Positions 26,379 through 35,849 of a stretch of 64,000 nt of DNA are shown here, piece by piece. This stretch comes from Bacteroidota bacterium (GTDB lineage Bacteria; Bacteroidota; Bacteroidia; M30B66). A program made the position numbers and the translations under genes. Numbering within the stretch: position 1 is the stretch's first letter; each line of letters opens with the position of its first letter. The stretch spans positions 1-64,000 of the forward strand of contig JAIXYK010000001.1 in the NCBI GenBank assembly GCA_027490225.1, in the 5' to 3' direction. The notes beneath the pieces were generated by a model that was not told the origin of the DNA, made no database searches, and saw only the letters and a program-made list of their open reading frames with translations.

Positions 26379-28402
26379 GAAATAAAAGAGCAAAAAAAGT
26401 TTTAGCAATATTTGCTGGAACAATCGCAACGATTTTGTTATCGATGATGGCCCTATCAGCCATTTATGAAGATGAATTGGTAAATTACTTGAAAGACAAA
26501 ATCAATAATTCATTAATTACACCTTTAAATATTGAGAAAACAAGTGTTTCAATATTTGATGATTTCCCTTCAATTAGTATTAAACTCACTAATTTAAGTT
26601 TAAATGATACTTTAAATAATAGGCCATTTGAAGTCATCAAAGCTAGACAGGTTGTTTTTTCATTTGACTTGATTTCCTTATTAAGAAAAAAAATTTTAAT
26701 GAAAAGCGCTTCGGCTACAGATGTTGTTTTTAATCATTTAATAGATAAAAATGGAGAGAAGCATTCTGTAAAATTTAAAACAATAAAAGATAAAAGTGGC
26801 GCAGCACTTGACATTTCTATTCCTAAGATTACGCTCACAAATGTCAAAATTCACATTACAAATGAATTTAAAGAAAAAGAAGCAATAATATTAATTGAAA
26901 AAGGAAAAACTGCCATTCATTTTAAAAATGGAAGAGGAATAATAACTCCAAGTGTAAAAGGCAAATTGATTGTTTTCAATTTGAACAACATTGAATTTTT
27001 AAAAAGTGAAAACCTTGAAGCGCATGGAAACATAAAGCTTTCTAAATCGGGGAAGATAATTGAGTTTGAAAATTGTGTTGGAAAAATGGCTGGTCTTGAT
27101 TGGTCAATAGCTGGGAGTATTACCAAAATAGGTAATAATGCAGGGGCTTTTCATCACCTTAAAATAAACGCCATTGGAAATGGAATACTTTTCTTAAAAT
27201 CTTTACTTCCTGAAGGATTTAAAAACGATGATTTTCAAACGGGCAAGGGAAAAACCGATTTAACTATTACAAACTTTGGCTATGTTTCACCCAAAATAAA
27301 ACCAGCTTCAACGCTGAAATTAAATATTAAAAATGGAAGTTTTAATAGCACAGAACGCCAATCTGAATTTAAGAATATTGAAGTTGATTTATTCATGGAT
27401 AATTCGGATAGCACCGTAAATAAAACATTTTTAAAAACAACTTTAAATGCATATTTTAAAGATATAAATGTCCAAAATTTACCTAAGGCGTATTTTAATT
27501 TCTGGGAAAAAATTGTGAAAATTAATGAAGCTAAGAAAAATAGCACCCAAGAGGTAATGCCGACTCAGAATGAGATATCTGCAAATATTAAGTTTCAAAT
27601 TGGTAAAATTTCCTATTTAAATGCTATTGCAAATAACGTTTCTACAGAAGTGAACATTAATAATGGAATTTTAAATTTAAATAACTTTAAAGGGGAAGCA
27701 TTTAATGGTACCATTAACTTTAATGCATCTTTTCGAGAACTTTCTAATAATTTACAAGCGAGTATAAACGGAAACTTAACTCAGGTAGATATTCCAAAAG
27801 CATTTTATGGCTTCAATAATTTTGGTCAAAAATTAATTCAATCAAAAAATATAAAAGGAAAACTAAATCAAGATTTTCAAATAGAAACACAGCTTGACGA
27901 GAAAATGATTCCAATCATGGCAAAAACAAGTTTTATAGGAAAAACAGAATTACTTAAATCCGAACTTATTCAATGGGAACCACTTATGAAGGTTTTTCAA
28001 TACATTGGGAAAGATAAAGTTTCCAATCTTTTAATAGATACTTGCGAGATAAATATGGTACTCTTTAATAATACAGTTTATCTCTATCCTTTTGAAGTGA
28101 ATAGTAGCATTACAAAATTCAATATCGCCGGTAAACAAGGATTAGACAAAACAAATGAACTTTATTTTCAGTTCAACCTTGCCGACCAATTAATGATTCG
28201 CTCAAAAAAGAAAAGGTCTAATTTTAAAGCAGGCATTGAATCTGATAGAAACTGGGGCAATATTTTCGTAAAATTAACTGGAAAAGAGGGAAATTATACA
28301 CCTGAGTTCTTGTCAAAAGAAAAGTATCAAATTGAAATAAAAAAAACTACGAAAGAGTATTTATTAGCAAAGAGAAAAGTTGAAAATTTTAAAAGAAAAT
28401 GA
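26375..28402 (+). CDS. AsmA-like inner membrane-anchored protein
   Basis: 675 residues. An N-terminal membrane anchor (VLAIFAGTIATILLSMMALS, about 8-28) is followed by a long periplasmic region rich in beta strands. The N-terminal segment FDDFPSISIKLTNLSLNDT is typical of AsmA family proteins, which are linked to lipid transport across the envelope (YhdP/TamB-like repeating beta-groove folds). The start is a TTG whose last two bases are shared with the A2M stop (TTGA overlap at 26375-26378), so translation is coupled. Low GC and Lys/Asn-rich. Followed by AT-rich palindromes before the convergent photolyase operon. Confidence 0.85.
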   Translation: MRNKRAKKVLAIFAGTIATILLSMMALSAIYEDELVNYLKDKINNSLITPLNIEKTSVSIFDDFPSISIKLTNLSLNDTLNNRPFEVIKARQVVFSFDLISLLRKKILMKSASATDVVFNHLIDKNGEKHSVKFKTIKDKSGAALDISIPKITLTNVKIHITNEFKEKEAIILIEKGKTAIHFKNGRGIITPSVKGKLIVFNLNNIEFLKSENLEAHGNIKLSKSGKIIEFENCVGKMAGLDWSIAGSITKIGNNAGAFHHLKINAIGNGILFLKSLLPEGFKNDDFQTGKGKTDLTITNFGYVSPKIKPASTLKLNIKNGSFNSTERQSEFKNIEVDLFMDNSDSTVNKTFLKTTLNAYFKDINVQNLPKAYFNFWEKIVKINEAKKNSTQEVMPTQNEISANIKFQIGKISYLNAIANNVSTEVNINNGILNLNNFKGEAFNGTINFNASFRELSNNLQASINGNLTQVDIPKAFYGFNNFGQKLIQSKNIKGKLNQDFQIETQLDEKMIPIMAKTSFIGKTELLKSELIQWEPLMKVFQYIGKDKVSNLLIDTCEINMVLFNNTVYLYPFEVNSSITKFNIAGKQGLDKTNELYFQFNLADQLMIRSKKKRSNFKAGIESDRNWGNIFVKLTGKEGNYTPEFLSKEKYQIEIKKTTKEYLLAKRKVENFKRK

Positions 28403-28455
28403 TGTTTAAATTAATTTAAAATGCGTTATTAAAATTCAATTTTAAAATAAGGTAA

Positions 28456-30006
28456 TTACAATTCATTAATATGCGAAAGGTAATGTTCAGCTTGTTGCAA
28501 TAGTTCTGTTTTGGCTACTGGTTCCATTTTTCTCCAAACATTGTACATCATACCTATTCGTGGATTTTTGGCCAATTTACTTTCGTGCTTATCATAAAAA
28601 TTCCAATATAAACTATTGAAAGGACAAGCTTTATCTCCCGTTTTTTTGGCTTTATCGTAATAACATCCATTGCAATATGAACTCATTTTGTTGATATAAG
28701 TTGCCGAGCTAACATAAGGTTTTGTACCTACAATTCCGCCATCTGCAAACTGACTCATGCCTCTGGTATTGGTTATTTCAACCCATTCAATAGCATCAAT
28801 ATAAATTCCCAAATACCAAGCATCCACTTCATCAGGATGCACACCTGCTAACAAAGCAAAGTTTCCAGTAATCATTAATCTTTGAATGTGGTGCGCATAG
28901 CCAAATTGCAAAGATTGATTAATCGCATTTTTCAAGCAATTCATCTTTGTTTTACCCGTCCAAAACCATTCAGGTAATGTTTCTGTGTGTTCAAAATAAT
29001 TGAGATGCGCATAGTCTGGCATTTTTAACCAGTAAATACCGCGCATGTATTCTCTCCAGCCTATAATTTGCCTCACAAAACCTTCTAATTGGTGATAGGC
29101 GATTTCATCAGTATTATTCAAATATGTTTCAATTGCTTTATCGACCACTTCCTTTGGTGAAAGCAGTTTTGTATTCATGGAAAAAGATAAACGAGCATGG
29201 TAAATTGACCATTCGTTCGGCGCCATTGCATCTTGAAAAGTTCCAAATAAGGACAAACAATTCTCAACAAAAAAATCCAATAATTGTAAAGATTGAGCTC
29301 TGTTTATTGGCCAAATAAAATGCTTACTATCAATGGTGCCAATGGTTTTAATATTGGCTTTTTGAATTTCCAATTCAATTAACTGCACATTATTATCAAA
29401 AAGTAATGGTGAAATAGGCTTGTGTTCTTTGGGCAATTTCTGGCGATTTTCCTCATCAAAATTCCATTTCCCATTTAAGGGTTTATCTCCATCCACAATT
29501 AAAACATGGTGCTTTTTGCGCATTTGCCGGTAAAAGGTTTCCATCAAATACATTTTTTTACCTTTAAATAAATCTCCTAATTCATTGCGGCTGCTATAAA
29601 AATGCTCCGTATCAAATACCTCAAATGGAATATTTAAATTGATTGTAAATTGCTTTAAATGTTCATCTACTCTGTATTCATCGGGCAGCTGGTATTCGAA
29701 TTTTGTGAAATTGTTTTTTGAGATTATTTCTTCACAATTCTTTTCAAAACTGTTTAAGTTATTTTCATCATTTAAATAAATATATTTTATTTGATGTCCA
29801 CGCGTAGTGAGCTCTTGAGCGAAATTCTGCATTGCAGCAAAAAAGCCAATTATCTTTTGAATATGGTGATGGGCGTAATCGGTTTCACTCCTAATTTCCA
29901 TTAAAACGTAGGTAACATTATCATTTACTTCATTGTACCATGAATGATTGATATTGAGTTGATCTCCTATTATTAAGCGTAAAATCTTTGGTGTTTCTTT
30001 TATCAT
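28456..30006 (-). CDS. FeS-type bacterial photolyase/cryptochrome (PhrB/CryB group)
   Basis: 516 residues with the start RLIIGDQLNINHSWY that marks this group. It binds FAD and a [4Fe-4S] cluster; the cluster ligands are visible in SSYCNGCYYDKAKKTGDKAC followed by PFNSLYW (three of the four Cys). The FAD region has RQIIGWREYMRGIYW and LMITGNFALLAGVHPDEVDAW. Relatives repair (6-4) photoproducts (Agrobacterium PhrB) or act as light sensors (Rhodobacter CryB). It is the third gene of an operon with a second, unrelated-type photolyase and DUF2071. (6-4) repair is the best guess. ATG at 30006; the gap to the DUF2071 gene is 45 bases. Confidence 0.93.
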   Translation of the reverse strand: MIKETPKILRLIIGDQLNINHSWYNEVNDNVTYVLMEIRSETDYAHHHIQKIIGFFAAMQNFAQELTTRGHQIKYIYLNDENNLNSFEKNCEEIISKNNFTKFEYQLPDEYRVDEHLKQFTINLNIPFEVFDTEHFYSSRNELGDLFKGKKMYLMETFYRQMRKKHHVLIVDGDKPLNGKWNFDEENRQKLPKEHKPISPLLFDNNVQLIELEIQKANIKTIGTIDSKHFIWPINRAQSLQLLDFFVENCLSLFGTFQDAMAPNEWSIYHARLSFSMNTKLLSPKEVVDKAIETYLNNTDEIAYHQLEGFVRQIIGWREYMRGIYWLKMPDYAHLNYFEHTETLPEWFWTGKTKMNCLKNAINQSLQFGYAHHIQRLMITGNFALLAGVHPDEVDAWYLGIYIDAIEWVEITNTRGMSQFADGGIVGTKPYVSSATYINKMSSYCNGCYYDKAKKTGDKACPFNSLYWNFYDKHESKLAKNPRIGMMYNVWRKMEPVAKTELLQQAEHYLSHINEL

Positions 30007-30051
30007 TTTTAAAATTCAAAATACGGATTTAATTATATATTTTAATTGAAA

Positions 30052-30765
30052 TTAAAAGCTATTTCGTTTCCAATCCACACTGATATCGGAACCTTCTGCA
30101 AGCATTACTGAATGAGGCTTTGACTTATTTAATGCCTCAAAATCATTTCCATAAAAAGCGGCAAAATCACAATTAATTTGATAATTATTGATGGTATTTA
30201 TTTCCCAACTCGGGTGATTAATTTTATATTCAATGCTCTTTTCAGAATTTACTTTCGTGTAGCCAAAATAATGTTCAAAAATGAATTCTTCTATGCTTTC
30301 AACTTCCATTTTGCACTTGGTAGTTGATGCAACTACTTGAATGCTATTCCATGATTTATTTACCTTCCATTGATATTCTACTTCTTTTCTATTTGCTGTA
30401 AAATTCCATTCATGCCGAGTAGGAATTGCGATGTAATGTTCCTTATACAGTTTATTGGCAACCCAAGCAACTAATTTATTTGGCACAGTTTCGTTGATAA
30501 AAACTACTCCTCGCCTATTTTCATTTCCCACTTTTCGAATTACATAAAAACGCAGATTTACTTCTTCAAATGTTCCCATATAAGGAATTGGAATTCCAAA
30601 AATAGTAGAGTCCTTAAATAAAAATCCAACCAAACTCACATAGGTTTTACCTTCAAAATAATCCAACTCAACTCCTTTGGGCAAATATGGTATCAAAATT
30701 TTCGGGTCAATTTCATAATTGGCCATGATTAAATTTTGCCAATTTGCCCTCAAAAAAGTTTTCAT
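30052..30765 (-). CDS. DUF2071 (YqjF-like) protein
   Basis: 237 residues. Hallmarks are the opening [50 protein letters not shown] and NLRFYVIRK, all typical of the DUF2071/YqjF family, a beta-rich fold related to acetoacetate decarboxylase-like proteins. Function unknown. The gene overlaps the stop of the upstream photolyase gene by four bases (ATGA), so the two are translated together. Placement between two photolyase-family genes suggests it belongs to a light or DNA-damage response in this genome; no enzymatic role can be read from the sequence. Confidence 0.9.
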   Translation of the reverse strand: MKTFLRANWQNLIMANYEIDPKILIPYLPKGVELDYFEGKTYVSLVGFLFKDSTIFGIPIPYMGTFEEVNLRFYVIRKVGNENRRGVVFINETVPNKLVAWVANKLYKEHYIAIPTRHEWNFTANRKEVEYQWKVNKSWNSIQVVASTTKCKMEVESIEEFIFEHYFGYTKVNSEKSIEYKINHPSWEINTINNYQINCDFAAFYGNDFEALNKSKPHSVMLAEGSDISVDWKRNSF

Positions 30766-32270
30766 AAAAGTTTGGTTTGATTTGTTTTTTTCTTTCTGGA
30801 AGTCTTCATTGGTGGATGATTTACATGTCTCGCTAAGATTCGAATTCCTTCTAATTTCACCTCTTCATTTTCTCTGAAACTCCAGACAATATCAGAGGCC
30901 CGCTTTCTTGTTTCTTCCACATCAACAATAGGGAACGGATAATGTTTCCCAATTTCAACATTGTACAGCTGTTGCTCAATTAAAGTGAGTTTATACGGCT
31001 CGTGAATTAAATTCGCAGGAACATCCTTTAATTCCGGAATCCATTGTTTAATAAACAAACCATCAGTGTCATGATCTTCTGAATTTTTTATAGGATTATA
31101 TATCCTAATGGTGTTTACGCCGGTTGTTCCACTTTGCATTTGCAATTGCGGGTAATGAATTCCTGGTTCATAATCTAAAAATTGCCTTGCTAAAAAATGT
31201 AATTCCCGCCAATCTTGCCAAAGGTTAAATACAAAAAAAGAAACGACCATGGCGCGCATTCTAAAGTTAATGTAACCAGTTGCCACCAAACAGCGCATAC
31301 AAGCATCTACTAAGGGAATTCCAGTTTGTCCGGTTTGCCAAGCTTTTATAAACTCTTCATTCTTAGGTTTAATTACAGCATTATAAGCCCGATTGATGTT
31401 GTCAAATTCATACCTGCTTTCATTTTCAAATTTTTGTATAAAATGGCAATGCCAATGTAAGCGAGAAATGAAATTTGAAAGCGCTCTTTTATTATTCGAA
31501 GCGGAATAATTTTGCTTAGTGTATTGATAAACCATGCGCATACTTATATTTCCGTAAGCTAAATATGGCGATAAACGACTACAACCTGTTCTGCTTAAAA
31601 GTGGTTTGCTGATATGCTTGCTATAGTTTACATGACGAACTTTAATGAAATTATCTAAATAGCGCCAAGCCCAGTATTCTCCGCCTTGCTGGAAGTTTTT
31701 GTTACGCGTGGGAATTTCAGGATTTAACTCCTCCCCTTTTAATGTTGTATAAATAGTATTTTCTAAAGAGAATAAATTCCAATTTTGTTCATCAACAATT
31801 TTTGGTGTAGAAAGCATTTTTTCTTCCCATAGTTTTTCCCAATGTTTCCTGTTTTTTAGTCCTCTGATAATTCCGTTTGTTTGGGATTCTATCCATTGAA
31901 TATTATTTTTTTTAAATAATACTTTCATGGCTTTGTCACGGGCGTAGGTTAAACCATTACCAATTTCTTCATGGGAATATATATATTGAATGGAAAAATG
32001 ATATATCAGTGAATTAAAAACAAATTCGGCTTCATTGTGAAAAATAAAAATTTGTCCATTTAATGGTTTCAATTTTTCATTCATTTCAATAAGTGACTCG
32101 TGCACGAATCTCCAATGCCTCACATCGCTGTCGTGATAACCCATCACAGACGGTTCGAAAATATAAATAAGCAAAAGAGGAAGAGATGATTGTTGCGCAA
32201 AATAAAGTGGTTCATGGTCAGTAAAACGCAAATCACGCTTTAACCAAACCACATTTATTTCTTGCTTCAT
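30762..32270 (-). CDS. cryptochrome/photolyase-family flavoprotein, divergent active site
   Basis: 502 residues with the N-terminal alpha/beta antenna domain ([20 protein letters not shown]) and the C-terminal FAD domain ([60 protein letters not shown]). Where CPD photolyases have WREF and the SNNGGWQW loop, this one reads SRLHWHCHF and [10 protein letters not shown], so the Glu and Asn that act in CPD repair are not conserved. It belongs to a separate, widely distributed branch I cannot name; photoreceptor or unusual photolyase are both possible. First gene of the operon, followed with an ATGA overlap by DUF2071. ATG at 32270. Confidence 0.88.
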   Translation of the reverse strand: MKQEINVVWLKRDLRFTDHEPLYFAQQSSLPLLLIYIFEPSVMGYHDSDVRHWRFVHESLIEMNEKLKPLNGQIFIFHNEAEFVFNSLIYHFSIQYIYSHEEIGNGLTYARDKAMKVLFKKNNIQWIESQTNGIIRGLKNRKHWEKLWEEKMLSTPKIVDEQNWNLFSLENTIYTTLKGEELNPEIPTRNKNFQQGGEYWAWRYLDNFIKVRHVNYSKHISKPLLSRTGCSRLSPYLAYGNISMRMVYQYTKQNYSASNNKRALSNFISRLHWHCHFIQKFENESRYEFDNINRAYNAVIKPKNEEFIKAWQTGQTGIPLVDACMRCLVATGYINFRMRAMVVSFFVFNLWQDWRELHFLARQFLDYEPGIHYPQLQMQSGTTGVNTIRIYNPIKNSEDHDTDGLFIKQWIPELKDVPANLIHEPYKLTLIEQQLYNVEIGKHYPFPIVDVEETRKRASDIVWSFRENEEVKLEGIRILARHVNHPPMKTSRKKKTNQTKLL

Positions 32271-32326
32271 TATTTAATTTCTTTTCTATTTATTGATGTA
32301 AAACAGAAACTAAACAATAAATCTCA

Positions 32327-32983
32327 TTAATAGTTTTTAATAAATCGAACATACATGCCATTTTCAGTTGTATGGGCGCTAACTTCACCTAATACTGAAT
32401 CATATTCACCATCTAAACCAATAAAATCGTTGCTACTTTTAGATTTTGCTGTTTGGGTTGCCCAAAAAAGTTGGTTATAATCAGTTGGAAAGAAGTCAGT
32501 TTCGTTTACAGTACTTCTGTAACCTCCGCCAGCAGCGTTAAAACCTGTACTATTATCGCCACCAAACTTTTTAGATTTTAAATGTTTACCCGCTTTATCA
32601 TATCCACCTTGAGATAAAATAATTTCTTTCCATTCTTTATAACTTGGAATGTGAAATCCATCAGGACATAAGCCACGTGGGTCATTTACAGCAAAACCAT
32701 TGTAAATCTTACCAAATTTCAATTTATTTTTTCCGTTTTTCTCATGATAGCACCAAGCAGGCTTTTTCAATTTTCCATATTTTCTCCATTCTTCCATCGT
32801 TTTAACTTCTGGAATTAAATCACCATTTTTAAATTTACTTACGTTTAAATTCTCGCTTGAAATAAGGTATTTGCTAATTTTAATTAATGGGTATTTATTT
32901 CCATCAATATCAACTATTGTGGTGTTTTGTTGTGTCTTTGGAAAAACAAATAATAATATTAATGATATAAGAAATTTATGCAT
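32327..32983 (-). CDS. secreted FISUMP-domain protein
   Basis: 218 residues: signal peptide MHKFLISLILLFVFPKTQQN, then one FISUMP domain (named for a Fibrobacter succinogenes paralogous family). Diagnostic phrases are VKTMEEWRKYGKLKKPAWCY, GICPDG-like RGLCPDGFHIPSYKEWKEI, GFNAAGGGYRS, FWATQT and YVRFIKNY. These exported domains are common in Bacteroidota and fibrobacters and probably bind a surface or polymer; the role is not known. It lies 43 bases beyond... the photolyase gene start on the same strand, so it is upstream of that operon and may be transcribed with it or separately. Confidence 0.88.
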   Translation of the reverse strand: MHKFLISLILLFVFPKTQQNTTIVDIDGNKYPLIKISKYLISSENLNVSKFKNGDLIPEVKTMEEWRKYGKLKKPAWCYHEKNGKNKLKFGKIYNGFAVNDPRGLCPDGFHIPSYKEWKEIILSQGGYDKAGKHLKSKKFGGDNSTGFNAAGGGYRSTVNETDFFPTDYNQLFWATQTAKSKSSNDFIGLDGEYDSVLGEVSAHTTENGMYVRFIKNY

Positions 32984-33018
32984 TCTTTTATTTTAATTTT
33001 ATGAATTAGAATTTAAAA

Positions 33019-33480
33019 CTATAGTTTTTTCCAGAATATAACTTTGTCTTCTCCCTCTTGGTAAAACTCTTTAATAACTGCAGATCTCTCATAGTTACAT
33101 TTATCATAGAATTTCCTTGTTAATTCAAATTCAGGTAATCCAGAAGTTTCTACAATTAATATTCTTCCATTTAATTCCTTTAAATATTGTTCAACAAATG
33201 TCATTATTTCTTTTCCAAATCCTTTTCCCTGCAATTCCTTTTGAATAGCAATTAAATAAAGATTGTATGTTCCAACTGTCATTCTCTCTGGAGCAAAATA
33301 CAATACAGCAATTGGATTATCGAGATGTTCGGCTGTTAACCAAACATCTAAGCTCAATTCATTCGTAAAAAAATCACTTGACATTTCGTCTAATAAATCA
33401 GAAGGAAAAAGCTCATTAGAATCAATAATTTCTTTTAGTTTTTGTAAATCATTTTTGATTATTTTCCTTATTATAAGCAT
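33019..33480 (-). CDS. GNAT-family N-acetyltransferase
   Basis: 153 residues, a single GNAT domain that transfers an acetyl group from acetyl-CoA to an amine of unknown identity. The acetyl-CoA loop is visible as IQKELQGKGFGKEIMTFVEQ (Q-x-x-G-x-G), and the C-terminal FYDKCNYERSAVIKEFY is typical of the family. No signal peptide. It has ATG at 33480, 30 bases after the serine hydrolase gene on the same strand and 35 bases before the FISUMP gene, so the three could share a transcript. Confidence 0.9.
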   Translation of the reverse strand: MLIIRKIIKNDLQKLKEIIDSNELFPSDLLDEMSSDFFTNELSLDVWLTAEHLDNPIAVLYFAPERMTVGTYNLYLIAIQKELQGKGFGKEIMTFVEQYLKELNGRILIVETSGLPEFELTRKFYDKCNYERSAVIKEFYQEGEDKVIFWKKL

Positions 33481-33510
33481 AAATTAATTCATTTGTTTAT
33501 ATCAAGTATT

Positions 33511-35058
33511 CTATTTAATCCTTCTCAAATCCAAATCCTGAAAATCAAAGCTAAAATCAATGTTTGGCCAAATTCCTTTCATTTGAAAAGACTGCGCTTT
33601 GCCTGTTTCATCTAAATTAAACATGGCAAATGCATCACAATTCATTGCTTGATATTCCCATTTAATGGCAAAAGCATTGGCATTATAAAAGGCCATTGGC
33701 CCATTCAATTTTGAAGAACGATAACATTTTATCCATAATTGCTTTTCTTTTTCAAATATTTCCACCTTACCAAACCACTTATCTTCATATATACCAATAA
33801 AGTCTTGGTTATTTATTTTCACATTTTTTTGAGCTTCAACTTTATTCCAAACTTTTTTCACAACTTCATCGGCTTCACTTTTATTTCCGCTCATTCTTGC
33901 TGCAATTTTATCTGTCCAACCAAAATCGTTTAATCCTAAATAACTATCCGCAATTGTTCTTGAAACTGCAATAAAAAGCCCTGCTCCACCATTTTCAGTA
34001 TTGGTTAAAATTACGATTCCCAAATTCATATCTGGATACATTTTTACAATTGATAACATTCCCGGTAGTCCACCAGTGTGCGAAACTTCTAAATTTCCTT
34101 TTATATCTGAGATATGCCAACCTAAGCCATATCCATCAAAATGTGAGTTATATCGAGGATTATGGTCTTCTTCTTCCACCGTATGAATTCTCCACATTTC
34201 ATAATGATTCTTCAAAGAAAAAAGAGATTTATCGAGTTTTTCACCATACTTCCCTTTATTCATTCGAGTAATCATCCATTTTGACATATCCGACACATTA
34301 GAAAAAATTCCACCAGCAGCGCTTCCCATTCCAATGTCGTAATAATCAATCGTTTTTATGGTTCCAGACTCTGAAGAATGCGCAACTGCAAGATTAGTTT
34401 TGTCTTTCAATAAACTACCTACAAATGTTCTGTTCATTTCTAAAGGTTCAATGATTCGCTTTTGAACAAATAACTCGAAGCTCATTCCACTTACGCGAGC
34501 AATTATTTCTCCTGCTACAATGTATAAAAGATTGTCATAATCGAATTGTGTTCGAAAGGCTGAAACAGGCTTAAAATGCTGAAAACTGGTAATTACATCA
34601 TTTACTGTAAAATTAGAACCATCGGGAAAAAACATTAAATCTCCAACCCCCAGTCCCAATCCGCTGCGGTGAGTTAATAAATCTTGAATGTTAAAGTTTT
34701 CTGTAACATAATCATTATACATTTTAAAAGCTGGAATATGGTCTTTTACCTTATCTGTCCATTTAATTTTACCTTCATCTTCTAAAATGGCAAGCGCTGC
34801 AGTTGTAAATGCCTTAGTATTTGAAGCAATCATGTAATTTGTGAATTCGTTTGCAGGCTGTTTACTTTCAATGGATGTTACTCCATACCCTTTTTGATGA
34901 ATTACTTTTCCATCTTTCACAATGGCTATTGAAGCACCTGCAACTTTAAATTTTACAAGTGCATCAAACATTAAAGAATCAATTTTATTAGAACTTATTT
35001 GTGAAAATAGCGAACTTGAAACTAAAAGAAATCCGAAAATTAAATTTGTTTTTATCAT
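33511..35058 (-). CDS. secreted serine beta-lactamase-like hydrolase
   Basis: 515 residues with signal peptide (MIKTNLIFGFLLVSSSLFSQ). The class C beta-lactamase/esterase fold is shown by the S-x-x-K motif SNTK (Ser79, Lys82), the Y-x-N motif YDN (Tyr175), and HTGG (about residue 333). A C-terminal extra domain (about 400-515, with IGIYEDKWFGKVEIFEKEKQ) is a small lipocalin-like or DUF3471-type beta domain. Natural substrates are probably peptides or esters in the periplasm rather than antibiotics (family knowledge). ATG at 35058. A 449-base repeat field lies upstream, so no promoter can be assigned. Confidence 0.93.
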   Translation of the reverse strand: MIKTNLIFGFLLVSSSLFSQISSNKIDSLMFDALVKFKVAGASIAIVKDGKVIHQKGYGVTSIESKQPANEFTNYMIASNTKAFTTAALAILEDEGKIKWTDKVKDHIPAFKMYNDYVTENFNIQDLLTHRSGLGLGVGDLMFFPDGSNFTVNDVITSFQHFKPVSAFRTQFDYDNLLYIVAGEIIARVSGMSFELFVQKRIIEPLEMNRTFVGSLLKDKTNLAVAHSSESGTIKTIDYYDIGMGSAAGGIFSNVSDMSKWMITRMNKGKYGEKLDKSLFSLKNHYEMWRIHTVEEEDHNPRYNSHFDGYGLGWHISDIKGNLEVSHTGGLPGMLSIVKMYPDMNLGIVILTNTENGGAGLFIAVSRTIADSYLGLNDFGWTDKIAARMSGNKSEADEVVKKVWNKVEAQKNVKINNQDFIGIYEDKWFGKVEIFEKEKQLWIKCYRSSKLNGPMAFYNANAFAIKWEYQAMNCDAFAMFNLDETGKAQSFQMKGIWPNIDFSFDFQDLDLRRIK

Positions 35059-35139
35059 GAAACAGGAAGAATTTATGTAGCTAACTAAAGGCGGAAATAT
35101 AAGTAAAAACTTGTTAATTTTTGGTTTTAATCATAATGA

Positions 35140-35485
35140 AATAAAGAATAATACTTATTTTAATATTCTTTACCATTAAGGAATTAAGAATAAAACTTAA
35201 TTTTCTAAATATTTTTACCATTAAGGAATTAAGAATAAAAATTAATTTGCTTAAATATTTTTACCATTAAGGAATTAAGAATGAAAATTATTTTTTTCTC
35301 CATTAAGGAATTAAGAATTTTAAGAATAAAACTTAATCTCTTAATGGTTTTAATTTTATTAAATTAAGGAATCAAGAATTAAGAAAAAACTTAATTTCTT
35401 AATGGTTTTATTATCATAATGAAATTAAGAACTATTAATTATAAAAATTATTTTTTTTTACCATTAAGCATTTTAGAATATTTTT
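35140..35485. repeat. intergenic repeat field, ~45-bp units of TACCATTAAGGAATTAAGAA type
   Basis: Direct copies begin at 35171, 35216, 35262 and 35300 (spacings 45, 46, 38), each starting (TA)CCATTAAGGAATTAAGAAT. Further right the same words appear inverted (CTTAATCTCTTAATGG, about 35331-35346, and CTTAATTTCTTAATGG, about 35390-35405), so long AT-rich hairpins can form. A last degenerate TACCATTAAG is at about 35459. This takes up nearly the whole 35059-35507 gap; no gene is visible. Units abut one another, so it is not a CRISPR. Confidence 0.85.
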
Positions 35486-35507
35486 AAAAATATTTAAACC
35501 TTAAAAT

Positions 35508-35849
35508 TTATCTTTTATTTAAAGCTGCTTGTCTTTTAGTTAATTCTATTTGCGCATTTTCATAAATTTTCTGCAACAATTCAGGATGCTGCCCATAAAA
35601 TTGAAGGCTATTATTAAAAGTATCTCGACTTATTCTCATATTTTTTAATGTTGCTTCATAAAACAACTCCGATTTAAACTTCGGTAAATTTATACTACCC
35701 AAACTTATATTTCTTGCTGCATCAATTATGGCAAATTCTACGAAAATTTTTTGCATGGTTGTATCAGGTAAAATTTCTGAAGGGACTTCCACTTCATTGC
35801 CGCAAGAATAAATTAGAAACAAAACTCCGAAAAACAAAATCTTTCTCAA
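35508..35849 (-). CDS. DUF4296 lipoprotein
   Basis: 113 residues with a lipoprotein signal (MRKILFFGVLFLIYSCGNEV; Cys16), then a DUF4296 domain (about 30-110) with KIFVEFAIIDAARN and LKNMRISRDTFNNSLQFYGQ. Function unknown, conserved in Bacteroidota and often found behind dihydroorotase, as here. No ATG: a TTG at 35849 overlaps the dihydroorotase stop (TTGA), so it is translationally coupled. The repeat field follows downstream. Confidence 0.9.
   Translation of the reverse strand: MRKILFFGVLFLIYSCGNEVEVPSEILPDTTMQKIFVEFAIIDAARNISLGSINLPKFKSELFYEATLKNMRISRDTFNNSLQFYGQHPELLQKIYENAQIELTKRQAALNKR

Noticed and set aside
28404-28445. Terminators from AT-only palindromes between the AsmA-like gene and the photolyase operon
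   Set aside because: Stems contain almost only A-T pairs, which form by chance at this base composition.
35140-35485. CRISPR array
   Set aside because: Repeat units are degenerate, AT-rich, partly inverted, and have no distinct spacers.
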